From assembly GCA_002401685.1 (NCBI GenBank), contig NVTU01000004.1, positions 52,027 through 107,298 of the forward strand: a stretch of 55,272 nucleotides of DNA. Direction: 5' to 3'. A model generated the notes under the pieces. It did no database searches. It had not been told where the DNA came from and was given only the letters and a program-made list of their open reading frames with translations. Origin of the DNA: Kordiimonadales bacterium. Lineage in GTDB: Bacteria; Pseudomonadota; Alphaproteobacteria; Sphingomonadales; Kordiimonadaceae. Both the position numbers and the translations under genes were made by a program. Positions 27,095-36,132 of this stretch are shown here, piece by piece; position 1 is the stretch's first letter, and the number at the start of each line of letters is the position of its first letter.

Positions 27095-27123
27095 GTGTGG
27101 GGCCGATCGCTCTGAGCTTCAAG
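27095..27123 (-). promoter_or_regulatory. sigma-32-like heat-shock promoter of hsp20-yjbQ
   Basis: On the minus strand CTTGAA (27123-27118) is followed after 15 nt by CCCCACAC (27102-27095). This closely fits the heat-shock sigma consensus CTTGAA-N11-16-CCCCATnT. Transcription would start near 27089 and leave an approximately 97-nt leader before the hsp20 ATG. The leader contains a self-complementary CCCATATGGG just before the ribosome binding site. Confidence 0.72.
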
Positions 27124-27294
27124 TAATTGTTGGCAGGCCAGCGCTTTATTTACAGGCCTTGCGTGGGAGTAGGTTTGAAGCGCCCGCGTCGGGGGACATT
27201 CTACAGAACAAATGAAGTGGTTAATGGCGCGCTGTGGTGGAGGCTTTAGCCCTAAACCGAGTGCCGCCGTACCCACCCGTTTCTAATAAGGCTA

Positions 27295-28725
27295 TTAGGG
27301 CAAGAAGGCCGCTGCGGTAATCGTTGGCGACGGCTGACCTTTGTCAATGTTCTCTAATGACGGTAGAGTGCCCTCAGTTTTTTCGGGAGGACGAATCCAG
27401 CAGCTAGTGCCTCGGGCTTGTAACGCTGTACATAGATCTTTGGCTTGGCCAAAGGTCTTCAGGGGGCCAGCATTCAAACGGTAATAAAAGCCGTCGGGTC
27501 CACCAGCTTTGTTTTCGAGAACCACTTCTGAGCGCCTTGGTGGAATGTCTTTTAAAAGATCGCTGCTCTGACTGTAGAGGATCGACCAGCCGCGCATCAG
27601 GTTTCTGATGGTGCGGTAAGCGCCAATTTGTAGGGCCCAGCCTTCGGGTTCTAGGAGTGGCGGTATTTCGGTAAGGATAACCTCGGCTTTTGGGACAGGT
27701 TTTGGTTCTTGTTTTTTAGGGGGTACAGCCACTGGTTTTGGTGTGACCACAGGAGCCTTCTTAGGAAATTCTGCTTGGGCCAATAGAACGGCCTGCTCCT
27801 TTTTGGCAGCAAACAGCGGTTCGTTCACAATGCGCTTTGCGGCAACTTGTTTATCTTGCGACTCTGACAGTTGCAAATTCGCAAAATCAGTACGTGTCCA
27901 TTCAGGGTTAACTGTGCCAGTTACCAGAGCCTGCATGCGCCGCTTCGGCGCTAAGCTTAGGAGCGAACGGTAGAAAGTGAAGGTTTCGTCAATAGACGCC
28001 GCGTCCAGATCAATGCGGGCGATCCGCGTAGCTTCGTTTTCGCGGCCTCCAAGTAAGTAGGCCATTGCTAGATTTTGCCGGTCACGACTGGTGGCTTGGC
28101 CGGTGCGCATAAGGGCCTCAAGTATGCTAATAGCGGCTCCGGCGCGGCCGGTTGCTGCAAACACTAGCGCTTTATTGGATAGGGTTAATGTATCCGACCC
28201 CGAACGGAAGGCGGCCAACGCTTCGTCGGTGCGGCCAAGAGCGGCGAGCGAAATGGCACGCCCAGACGCTGTTGGCGCATCACCGGGCAACATTGTGGAG
28301 GCTGTATCAAAGGCAGAAAGCGCGTCTGAGAAACGGCCCTGTACCAGCATTGTTTTACCGTATGCGTAAAAGATTGGGCCGGAGCCTTGCCCACGTTCAA
28401 TTAAGCCTGTCAGGATGATGTTAGCTTCTGTTGCCGCGCCTTGCGCCAAAAGGCTGTTCGCAAGCGCGCTAAGCACCGCAGGATCATAGGATTTTTCGCT
28501 CAGGTGCCGCAGCATCGGAATTGCCGCACTGTGGTTGCCATCGGCAGCAAGCTTGGTGGCGATGTCTCTAAGATCACCGCTCGATCTATTGAAGTTTGCC
28601 TGCGCATTTACCGGTTGGCCGGTAGCGGCGTTGTTGCTTGCCGCATAATTCGTGCCGCTGCACGCAGCGAGTGAAAGCGCACTAAAGCATAGAAGCGCTG
28701 ATTTAAGATGCCTGACGTTGATCAT
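27295..28725 (-). CDS. TPR lipoprotein with C-terminal SPOR domain
   Basis: The 476-residue protein has a lipoprotein signal with lipobox SLAAC (Cys22). Residues about 50-260 hold tetratricopeptide-like helix pairs (AIPMLRHLSEKSYDPAVLSALANSL, ANIILTGLIERGQGSGPIFYAYGKTML). After a Pro/Lys/Val-rich linker, a SPOR domain from about 365 (GWALQIGAYRTIRNLMRGW) to 450 ends with YRLNAGPLKTFGQAKDLCTAL. SPOR domains bind denuded septal peptidoglycan, so a periplasmic division-site or envelope role is inferred. The TPR part resembles TadD, but no tad genes are present. It is divergent from another SPOR protein. Confidence 0.85.
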   Translation of the reverse strand: MINVRHLKSALLCFSALSLAACSGTNYAASNNAATGQPVNAQANFNRSSGDLRDIATKLAADGNHSAAIPMLRHLSEKSYDPAVLSALANSLLAQGAATEANIILTGLIERGQGSGPIFYAYGKTMLVQGRFSDALSAFDTASTMLPGDAPTASGRAISLAALGRTDEALAAFRSGSDTLTLSNKALVFAATGRAGAAISILEALMRTGQATSRDRQNLAMAYLLGGRENEATRIARIDLDAASIDETFTFYRSLLSLAPKRRMQALVTGTVNPEWTRTDFANLQLSESQDKQVAAKRIVNEPLFAAKKEQAVLLAQAEFPKKAPVVTPKPVAVPPKKQEPKPVPKAEVILTEIPPLLEPEGWALQIGAYRTIRNLMRGWSILYSQSSDLLKDIPPRRSEVVLENKAGGPDGFYYRLNAGPLKTFGQAKDLCTALQARGTSCWIRPPEKTEGTLPSLENIDKGQPSPTITAAAFLP

Positions 28726-28938
28726 ATCCCGCTCACTTGGGTTTTATTCGTGCGCCTAAAGTAAGGTGCACCATTGCCTGTTATGCTTAAGACTAGCGCG
28801 GATAGGTGAAAGAAACTTTAAGCAGTTGCTGGGCTTTTAGCCGTGTTTGAGTTAAATTTTACCAAACCTCGTGACTGAACGCCGGGCAATTGTCAGCTTT
28901 TGCCGGCGCGAAGACCAGCGAAGGAAAGGAGAAACATC

Positions 28939-29985
28939 ATGAAAGCAGTGTTAGGTGCCGGTTATGCGTTGGTGTTAGCTGTCCTTTTCTCGATCAGGTT
29001 AGTTGCCCAAGAAACGGAACTAGAGGCTCCTCAGCCTGCAAAGGCTGATGTTGCCTCTTCAAGTCTTTCGGAAGATGAACAGAAGATTGAGAATGCCCTC
29101 ACTGCCTTGAGGAACGGTAATATCACCCGGGGAACTGCGATATTGCATGTTGAAGCACGAGAAGGCAATGCGGAGGCGATGTTCCATTTGGCGGAATTAT
29201 ACCGTTTGGGCGTTGGCCGCGACGTTTCGGTACCTGTCGCCTTGATGTTCTACCGTCTTGCGTCAGTATCGGGGCACAAGCGCGCGTCATTATCACTGGC
29301 AAATCTTCTCTTTTTTGAGGGGGACGGAACGGAAAAAGGTTACAGTGAGGCCCTTTCTGTGTGGCAAACCTTGTCACTTGAAGGGGATTTGGAAAGCACC
29401 TATTTGCTGGGCATGGTTTATTGGAACGGCGATGCTGCCGTTGAGCGTGACCCGATTAGGGGATACGGCCTTGTGTGGCGAGCTGTAGAAGAGGGCTATA
29501 AAGACGCGGTCCAGCACGAACTGGTGATGCGGTCTATTTTGAGCCAGGAAGCGCGGGACGCTGCAATTGAATATGGTACCTCGCTGGAGATTGAAGGTTT
29601 TAGCGATGAACGCATTGCGTCTAATTTACTTGTAGACCACCAAGGCGCATCGTTGCTTGCGCAAGATGCTTCAAAAGCAGCTGATGCCAAGACAGACGCT
29701 GCGCGAGCTTTTGTCTATGAAAAACCCGATGATTGGACAACAGTTTGGCGGCTTGAGGTTGGCAGTACGATGAGGCAGGACAAGTTACAGCGCTATAGGG
29801 CCTTTATAGGTACGGAACAAAAGAATCTGATAGGGGAGCTCATTAGCGATAGTGTTCCTTCTGCGGTCCAGCCGGGATTTTATCGTTTGGTAATGGGACC
29901 AATGCCGTCTATGTCGAAAGCGGTAAATATATGCGTAGCCCTTTCTAAGGCTGGCTTTCCTTGTAAGGTTCAAGCTCCTGAATAG
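28939..29985 (+). CDS. Sel1-repeat protein with C-terminal SPOR-like domain
   Basis: The start is ATG 28939, with AAAGGAG upstream. The 348-residue product has a signal peptide ending near LVAQ (about residue 24). Sel1-like repeats occupy about 50-190, including GNAEAMFHLAELYRLGVGRD and DLESTYLLGMVYWNGDA. The C-terminus (about 270-348) ends in FYRLVMGPMPSMSKAVNICVALSKAGFPC, matching the end of a SPOR domain and resembling the C-terminus of the divergent neighbour. A periplasmic, peptidoglycan-associated role is inferred. Confidence 0.82.
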   Translation: MKAVLGAGYALVLAVLFSIRLVAQETELEAPQPAKADVASSSLSEDEQKIENALTALRNGNITRGTAILHVEAREGNAEAMFHLAELYRLGVGRDVSVPVALMFYRLASVSGHKRASLSLANLLFFEGDGTEKGYSEALSVWQTLSLEGDLESTYLLGMVYWNGDAAVERDPIRGYGLVWRAVEEGYKDAVQHELVMRSILSQEARDAAIEYGTSLEIEGFSDERIASNLLVDHQGASLLAQDASKAADAKTDAARAFVYEKPDDWTTVWRLEVGSTMRQDKLQRYRAFIGTEQKNLIGELISDSVPSAVQPGFYRLVMGPMPSMSKAVNICVALSKAGFPCKVQAPE

Positions 29986-30166
29986 TTAGTTTATGGGTCA
30001 TCACGGCTTGGTTGCAGGCGTATGTTTTCCATTGGAAAACTACGTAAAATCTCAAAAAATTCTTGAAAACAGATATGAATATGCACGCGGCAAACGATTC
30101 TGTGCTGGTGAAGTAGGGAAAAATTCTATTGACTTGCCTAATAGAAAAATGGTTTAGCCAATATTG

Positions 30167-30625
30167 ATGAATCATTTAGAAAAGATTTCCGAATATACCG
30201 GCTTTCGACTTGGAGAGGCAAATCGCCTTCTGCGCGAGCTGTATAGCCAACGACTGGCGGCACTGGGTGTTAAGCCATCGCAGATATATGCGTTGGGTGT
30301 TTTAAGTGATCAAAAACTCTCTATGCCTAGTGAATTGGCGACCGCGCTTGGCGTTAGTCGCCCGTCCATGACAACGCTTCTTGACCGCATGGTTAGGGAC
30401 GAGCTTATTCAGCGTGTGACAGACCAAGGAAATCGCCGTCGTATATGGATTGTGCCGCTACCAAAAGGACTTGAGCTCCTCGCGGAAGCTCATAATATTT
30501 TGCAAGAAATCGAAAATGTGCTCGAGAAAAAGCTCGGTTTTGACATGGCCGAATTTCGTGAGCAGTTAAAAATCCTTTCGGTCGACACGTCCGCGAGGCT
30601 GAAGACTTCAAATAGAGCAGAGTAA
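30167..30625 (+). CDS. MarR family transcriptional regulator
   Basis: The 152-residue protein has the MarR winged helix: LSMPSELATALGVSRPSMTTLLDRMVRDELIQRVTDQGNRRR contains the recognition helix and the wing with the conserved Asp-x-Arg-like DQGNRRR. I choose ATG 30167 over a TTG one codon earlier. The target genes are unknown and no divergent partner exists. GCTGC/GCAGC at 30626-30641 forms a small hairpin right after the stop. The coding sequence is more AT-rich than the upstream core genes. Confidence 0.88.
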   Translation: MNHLEKISEYTGFRLGEANRLLRELYSQRLAALGVKPSQIYALGVLSDQKLSMPSELATALGVSRPSMTTLLDRMVRDELIQRVTDQGNRRRIWIVPLPKGLELLAEAHNILQEIENVLEKKLGFDMAEFREQLKILSVDTSARLKTSNRAE

Positions 30626-31010
30626 GCTGCTTAACGGCAGCGAGGTCTTAGATGTAAACGATTCTATTATCTTGTCGGGATAAGGCTTAGTTGCGTGTTG
30701 TTCGCGAGGGAAGCAGGCATCACCCCCAGAATTTGACTAAATCCACTGAGACGGGCGTTCTGCTGCGCCCAATAAACGTGGTTCGTTGTGCACGGGACCT
30801 TGATAGGCCTGAGCATCGGAATTTGTACCCCGCTGCATACCGAGCGGGGGATGGTCCAAATTGATAAGAGCGCAGTCACGGAAATTGTGTTCAGTATGGT
30901 CTGCTTAATTCTTTTGGCGGTAGTTGGGCAAACCTAAATAATCATAATCTATGAAAGGCGCATGAGGCCTAAATATAATAGACGTGTCTGTTTTATGAAA
31001 TTTGAAAAGT
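30626..31010. other. 385-nt gap without a convincing gene
   Basis: Apart from a small hairpin after the MarR stop, I see no gene with a ribosome binding site or recognisable protein. A 70-codon frame on the minus strand (30667-30879) has no family signature. The segment could hold a decayed gene or the tRNA-Ala 3' processing region. Confidence 0.5.
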
Positions 31011-31086
31011 TGGTGGAGCCGAGGGGGCTCGAACCCCTGACCTCCTCGCTGCCAGCGAGGCGCTCTCCCAGCTGAGCTACGGCCCC
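31011..31086 (-). tRNA. tRNA-Ala (anticodon GGC)
   Basis: Read on the minus strand, the acceptor stem GGGGCCG pairs with CGGCTCC, followed by discriminator A and an encoded CCA (31013-31011). The D arm (AGCTCAGCTGGGAGAGC), the anticodon loop CTGGCAG with GGC anticodon, and the T arm with GTTCGAGC all fit. The length is 76 nt including CCA. Confidence 0.97.
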
Positions 31087-31374
31087 AATCTCAACATGAT
31101 CCCGGCCTGGGAGGCCGAGTGCTGGCGGACTATAGAAGTGGGTAATTTAGCTTGCAAGGGAAAAGTTCACCTCCGTGCAGTAAATACAAAATATACCGCT
31201 TTACCGCCGAATTTTTGAGGGTGGCAAGCTGTCATCCGCTGTTTTTGCAAGAGTGTGGTTTCGTGCGGTACTTAAGTACGTTATTTTTTCAACTACCTGA
31301 TCGGGTATCCATTGCTTCCACAATTACTTTGCTGTTGGCCAATGAATAAGTCGGGCGGAAGGGCCTGTCCTCAA

Positions 31375-31809
31375 TTAATTCGTGGCTTTGGGATTCGCAG
31401 CTATTTTCTTGATAACGTCATCAAGCATGGAGACAAAAGCATCTTCATTAAACTCTTGCATCGTGCCGTCCGCAGTTTCAACCGTTTTTAACGGAAGTTT
31501 GGCTACTGTTTGGAAGAGTGCAAGAGAAAGTCCTGCATCATGCGCATATGTCAGCGCCTTTGCTTCAGCGCCGTCTTCAATGAAATTAGTGAAAGCACTG
31601 GCACGGGCGAAACAACTGTAAATATAGTCCGCAGATGCGGCTGGGAATCGCAGCTTCAGAGCGTGGAGAATTGGCTCAATGTCAAAGGGTCCGGCCTCAT
31701 TTGTAATGGCTGTATCTATATAAATCCGAACAGCAAGTTTGGCATCTGAGGGTTCGATGGATGTCGTTGCCGCGGGCGTGTACTGTGCAAATGAAAGACG
31801 TTCTGTCAT
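31375..31809 (-). CDS. hypothetical protein, 144 residues
   Basis: I do not recognise this protein. I choose ATG 31809 because AAGGGGGGA lies just upstream; an in-frame ATG at 31836 has a weaker site. The product is soluble and mostly helical (FDIEPILHALKLRFPAASADYIYSCFARA, FNEDAFVSMLDDVIKKIA) with no signal peptide. A CGTGT/ACACG dyad at 31874-31888 lies 65 nt upstream and could be regulatory. Its neighbours give no functional clue. Confidence 0.65.
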   Translation of the reverse strand: MTERLSFAQYTPAATTSIEPSDAKLAVRIYIDTAITNEAGPFDIEPILHALKLRFPAASADYIYSCFARASAFTNFIEDGAEAKALTYAHDAGLSLALFQTVAKLPLKTVETADGTMQEFNEDAFVSMLDDVIKKIAANPKATN

Positions 31810-32253
31810 GTTCCCCCCTTCGCTTGATGCAGTCATTTTAGTGTCGCCCTGGATCACTTGGTACCATACAGAGCGTGTATAAAACACGGTGGAGCGTTCT
31901 TTTTGGATCAAATTTTTGTTATCATAAGTTGTACTGACGTACCCTTATAGGAGTTTTTTTGAAAAAAACATCCAACTTTCATACAAATATCCTTAAACCC
32001 AGCTGAATTTTTGATTTGCCAGGGCTTTCACCTTACGCCTTGTCTTATAAAATACCGGTTTTCGTAAAAAACGGAAACACCTCAACTTGCGGATAGAACT
32101 GTTTTCGGTCCATTTTTGGACGAAGTACAACTCATTAATGCATAGGCAGAACAACCATTTGAAGCCAAATTGGCTAAACCTATACACTTTGCGGTATAGT
32201 AGACAGGGCGGACGGGTATTAATTGCAACTTCAATTAGAATAGGGAGCATGAC
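31810..32253. other. AT-rich intergenic region upstream of FeeM-like gene
   Basis: This 444-nt divergent region lacks a supported gene. It contains a CGTGT-ATAAA-ACACG dyad (31874-31888), a hairpin GTCCA/TGGAC (32108-32121), and TTGGCT/TATAGT boxes (32170 and 32195) 19 nt apart that may be a weak promoter for the FeeM-like gene. Confidence 0.45.
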
Positions 32254-32844
32254 GTGCATTACTCACAAATCTCAAAGTCAGAGGAACAAGATATCTACGA
32301 GTTGCGATATCGAGCGTATATAGATAATGGGTCTATAGATGCAAATCTAAGTGAAACTGTTGTCGACAATTATGATGGCGCTGAAAATTGTAAATCATTT
32401 ATAGAATATATTGATGACCAGCCAGCCGGATCAATTAGAGCTTGTGTTTACCAACCATCAAAGCCGCATCTTAGAATTCCAGCAATGGACAATTATGAGA
32501 AAGAGATTAGGCACAAATTCGGTTCAAATACGATTTTGATTGAAGCAAATAAATTTACTATTGGCCCACAATACCAAAAATGTATGAGAGCGCTTAAATA
32601 TAAGCTGCTTAGGCGCGTTTTTGATGAAGCGCTGAAAGTTAATGCTGAATTTTTACTTGGTGCCCCTAGGCCCACGCAAGCAAGGTTTTACAAGCATCTG
32701 TTTTTTGAGCCAATCTCAGGTGTCAAACAATCCAAAATAAACAAATTTAAGACCATGTTACTGGCATGCCCATTGGCAAATGCAAGGAAGGAAATTCGGG
32801 AAAATCCAAAGTATCACAATTTAAGGGCCATTGGGTTTGTATAA
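32254..32844 (+). CDS. FeeM-like N-acyl amino acid synthase (GNAT/autoinducer-synthase fold)
   Basis: The 196-residue protein starts with GTG behind AGGGAG. Its N-terminus (YSQISKSEEQDIYELRYRAYIDNGSI, then DNYDGAENCKSFIEYIDDQPAGSIRACVY) matches the pattern of FeeM-like N-acyl amino acid synthases, which share the LuxI/GNAT fold and acylate an amino acid from acyl-ACP. The later LIEANKFTIGPQYQ and LLGAPRPTQARFYKHLFFEPISG segments fit the same family. The coding sequence is visibly AT-rich (many AAT, ATT, AAA, AGA codons) compared with the core genes, suggesting transfer. It precedes a sensor kinase gene by 215 nt. Confidence 0.72.
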   Translation: MHYSQISKSEEQDIYELRYRAYIDNGSIDANLSETVVDNYDGAENCKSFIEYIDDQPAGSIRACVYQPSKPHLRIPAMDNYEKEIRHKFGSNTILIEANKFTIGPQYQKCMRALKYKLLRRVFDEALKVNAEFLLGAPRPTQARFYKHLFFEPISGVKQSKINKFKTMLLACPLANARKEIRENPKYHNLRAIGFV

Positions 32845-33059
32845 AAAACGAATTCTAACAGTCCTTGGTGGGACTAAAATTTCCGTATTGGTTGTGCTAT
32901 ATGTCACTATAGGGTGTACTTCTTGCCTAATTGTCCCAAATAGTTTAGAGCATATTTATAAAGGATAATTATTAGCTCGTTAGTATGCGGCTTAAAGGGT
33001 ATCAAAATAACCAATACAGTTAAGAGGAAACGAAACTTGAATAAAAAGGAAATTATGCT

Positions 33060-35174
33060 GTGATTGCGTATGTAATTGCAGCGATATTTGACTTTTTGTT
33101 GGCTGGGTTCGTCTTACTTCACGGGAAATCTCGCACCGCTGTTGCATTTTCGATTTTGTCCGCTAGTGCAGGCGTATGGACCATAGAGTTGTTTTTCCTA
33201 ACGCGGATTAGTGACCTAAGTTTGCTAGAGCCTCTTTTCCACATTTTTAGGCTAGGGCTATTTTTGTTGGCTCCTTTCCTCATAATTTTTCACACGTTGA
33301 TCACTAGAACATTTGTTGGAACTGGCCTTAAGGTTTTGATCGGCTGTTCGTTGGCCACAAGTTTACTTATTTATGGGCTGAATGTTTCTATTTTTCCGAC
33401 CCAGCTATATCAGGTTCCGGTTGGTTATTCCGCTCGGTTTGATCCCATAGCAGCGGTCTATCTTGTGAATTTCATCGTGGCCTGCGGGATTTCGGCTTTG
33501 TTGACGTACAATGCTTATCGAAAAGCCATCTTCAAGGAAAAGTTGCGTCTCAAGTGGTTGGTAATTGGTGTCGTAATCGGCGGCATTCTGGGGTTGATTA
33601 GTTTTAAATTCCCTAAGCTTTTCATAGGAACAATGGGCAGTGTCATCAGCTTGTGTTTCATCGCTTACTCCGTGATAATGCATAGGCCTATCGGCGTGAG
33701 AGCTGGCATAAGTAATGGTGCGGTAAAGGCAATTTCGGCATTCAGTCTCATCGCGCTTTACCTTGTGGTAGATTCAATCAGCATCCATTTTGAGATGAAG
33801 AACGATGGTTTTGTTTTGGTGCAAATATTTGTTTTTCTGATAATGTTGGAAGGGTATCCGCGACTGGTAAAGTATTTTACTAGGCTACGGGGCAGGTTGT
33901 TTGACCGCGAATATTATAATTATGATTTCGTGGTGCAGATGACCGCAAGGGCGCTCAGTAGTACACTGACACCTGTCGCAATGAAAAAGCTCGCAGACCA
34001 GCTGTTTTTGCGTACAACAAAGGTTGAAAATTACAGTTTGCACCTTTCCCCTCACTTTTTCCCCGATAGCAAAGGCCCAGACGGCATGGAAGGCTCAGAG
34101 CCTTGCGCCGACGATTGGCGCGCTTATGAGTATGGGGATCTTCAGTTCACGGACCACGCCAAAGGTGAGTTTGATGTTCCGCTGCGCGGGAAGTCCTCAA
34201 GTCTGAACGGTTCGGGATTTCTTGGTTTCCTTCAGCATCAAACGGAGACCACTTTCTATGATGAAGTTGTACCAAGGTATAAACGTGATTTTCAGAACCG
34301 GGGTATTAGCGCTGCGGTGCCAATTATGGTGGCTGGGCGCGCGGTTGGTTACGTTATGCTCGGCAGGCCGCTGAAAGAAGAGCAATTTAGCCATGATGAT
34401 ATTCGGCTGTTGAATTGGTTTGGCGGCGAGGTGGGCGGCGTGCTGGAGAAACTGATTGTGCATCTGCGTATGGAAAATACCCTGCACGAAGCTGAGAAAA
34501 CACTATCTGTCGTATCCCAGTTCAATGAGTATAACCACGATGTTAAAACGCCATTTTCTAATATTGAAGCGTTAATTTCCGCCGGCGACGTATTCACAGA
34601 CGAAGAACGCGAGGCAAAAATTCTGGAGCAAGTGCATCGGGGCAGCATGCTTGTGTCAACAATGGTTAATGTACTTAAAGGCCAACACTATAAAACGAAA
34701 AGCCTGTGCGACCTTAATCAGCTGGCCGAAGAAGCTATCGCAAGCTTCCCTACGCAGGCTAAGAATGTGCAGAGGAGCTTTAGCCCGCTCCCTGCTTCTT
34801 ATGCCTATGAAGAAGAATTGAAAATTGTACTGCTCAATTTGCTGACTAACGCCTTTCACGCCAAGGATAAGGACAGCCTGCAGGTGCAGGTTAGCACGCA
34901 TTATGATCGCACGCATCGGCAGGTTATCTGCAAAGTGGCTGACAACGGGTGTGGTATTGCACCAGAAAGGCTAGAGGCTCTGTGGTCACGGCCGGGGAGT
35001 AGCCGCAAGCATCTTGGCGGCAGTGGTGTTGGCCTCGCTGTGATCAAACGTATCATCGAGGAGCACGACGGTACTATTGCTGTGGTTAGTACGCTTGGGG
35101 AGGGCACCGAATTCACCTTAACGCTGCCGATCGCCGATATTCAGCCTGCGTCTGCCTCACAGGCTGCTCGCTGA
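33060..35174 (+). CDS. polytopic membrane sensor histidine kinase with GAF-like domain
   Basis: The start is GTG 33060, behind AAAAAGGA; an in-frame stop at 33042 excludes a longer protein. The 704-residue product has seven to nine transmembrane helices in residues 1-265 (7TM-type sensory region). A cytoplasmic linker and GAF-like domain (about 285-470) with VPIMVAGRAVGYVMLGRP follow. The kinase core then has the H-box FNEYNHDVKTPFSNIE with His493, N-box LLNLLTNAFHAK, G1 DNGCGIAPE and G2 GGSGVGLAV. The layout resembles PrsK- and ComP-like kinases. A small hydrophobic ligand or membrane signal is plausible, and the FeeM-like product from the adjacent gene is a candidate (inference). Confidence 0.87.
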   Translation: MIAYVIAAIFDFLLAGFVLLHGKSRTAVAFSILSASAGVWTIELFFLTRISDLSLLEPLFHIFRLGLFLLAPFLIIFHTLITRTFVGTGLKVLIGCSLATSLLIYGLNVSIFPTQLYQVPVGYSARFDPIAAVYLVNFIVACGISALLTYNAYRKAIFKEKLRLKWLVIGVVIGGILGLISFKFPKLFIGTMGSVISLCFIAYSVIMHRPIGVRAGISNGAVKAISAFSLIALYLVVDSISIHFEMKNDGFVLVQIFVFLIMLEGYPRLVKYFTRLRGRLFDREYYNYDFVVQMTARALSSTLTPVAMKKLADQLFLRTTKVENYSLHLSPHFFPDSKGPDGMEGSEPCADDWRAYEYGDLQFTDHAKGEFDVPLRGKSSSLNGSGFLGFLQHQTETTFYDEVVPRYKRDFQNRGISAAVPIMVAGRAVGYVMLGRPLKEEQFSHDDIRLLNWFGGEVGGVLEKLIVHLRMENTLHEAEKTLSVVSQFNEYNHDVKTPFSNIEALISAGDVFTDEEREAKILEQVHRGSMLVSTMVNVLKGQHYKTKSLCDLNQLAEEAIASFPTQAKNVQRSFSPLPASYAYEEELKIVLLNLLTNAFHAKDKDSLQVQVSTHYDRTHRQVICKVADNGCGIAPERLEALWSRPGSSRKHLGGSGVGLAVIKRIIEEHDGTIAVVSTLGEGTEFTLTLPIADIQPASASQAAR

Positions 35175-35265
35175 GGTGGCTTCTTAGATGTGAGCTTACG
35201 CCCCGGAAGGCTACTGGCTGGCTCTTTTAAACCGAGTGTTGCCCGGCCTTAGGTTCGGTCCGAGC

Positions 35266-35982
35266 TTAAAGTTGGGAAAGTACCTCAGTACATTTCTCAA
35301 GGGTGAGCGGTTTCTCCAAATAGGTGTCCATACCGGCGCGCAGGCATTTTTCCCGTGCTTCTTCGACCCGTGGATCATTGGACATACCAATCAGGAAAGG
35401 TGGCGTGCCGCCCATCGACAGGGCGGGAATGGCCGTGGCCATATCAAGGCCCGATAAGCCAGGCATATTCATATCCAGAAAAACCGCATCAAAGTGAACT
35501 GCCGTGCACCGTGCCAACGCCTCTTTGCCGCTTGAGTAACTGTCGACATAGTGCCCATGTTTGCGGAGAATACGCTCTGCAATGTCGCGGATCAGCATGT
35601 CGTCATCAACCACTAGAATGTGGAGAGGCTTGTTCGGCACAGCCAGAATATTATCGGTGCCGGCCTGATCGTCCGCAACCACTTTCATGGTGGGTAGATT
35701 GGATTTGAGCACGGGCTCTTCAAGGCGCAGGTAGGCCGGCTGGTTAGGGTCGTGCAATGCATCCATTTCATGCCAAAAGCTGTCCAAGCGTTTGTTGATG
35801 GCGTCAATCTGCTTGTTAATAGCCATTTTTGCCAGAGCGACCTCCGGTTCTTTTTCCGGTAGTTGGCGCGCAAAATTCTTCGCCGTGAACAAAGGCGTTC
35901 TTAGGTCATGGACCAGTCTGGCCGCGGCGGTTCGCGCTTTTGCTGATGTAGGCTCAGTAATTTTATCGTGCTTCGACGGCAT
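35266..35982 (-). CDS. HisKA-like dimerisation helix fused to receiver domain
   Basis: The 238-residue protein is unusual. Residues 20-75 look like a histidine kinase dimerisation helix, with the H-box ARLVHDLRTPLF (His25), but no HATPase domain follows. A receiver domain occupies about 120-238: acidic DDD at 126-128, phosphoacceptor Asp170 in AVFLDMNMPG, and Lys224 in LEKPL. It could work as a phosphotransfer protein or a kinase-docking response regulator. It is convergent with the sensor kinase gene. Confidence 0.8.
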   Translation of the reverse strand: MPSKHDKITEPTSAKARTAAARLVHDLRTPLFTAKNFARQLPEKEPEVALAKMAINKQIDAINKRLDSFWHEMDALHDPNQPAYLRLEEPVLKSNLPTMKVVADDQAGTDNILAVPNKPLHILVVDDDMLIRDIAERILRKHGHYVDSYSSGKEALARCTAVHFDAVFLDMNMPGLSGLDMATAIPALSMGGTPPFLIGMSNDPRVEEAREKCLRAGMDTYLEKPLTLEKCTEVLSQL

Positions 35983-36132
35983 GCCAGCCCTTCTGATAAA
36001 GTTTATACAACTATTACAAATATAAGTAGCATTTACCTCCCTAATTTATAACTCTATATTTCAAAAATAAAAGGGAGCAGGTAGTAGGGCTGATATCTGC
36101 TGCTGTTTCACAGAATGCTTAAGAGAGAATCC

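Noticed and set aside
27283-27298. CTAATA/TATTAG hairpin at the SPOR lipoprotein stop
   Set aside because: AT-rich, weak, and lacking a T-run.
30667-30879. Minus-strand frame of 70 codons
   Set aside because: No ribosome binding site or family signature; likely a chance frame.
31011-31086. tRNA-Ala as an integration site for a mobile element
   Set aside because: No integrase, and I could not find a second copy of the tRNA 3' end nearby; the gene is intact.
33037-33063. Short TTG-initiated leader peptide ending over the kinase start
   Set aside because: It starts with TTG, has no ribosome binding site, and encodes nothing distinctive.
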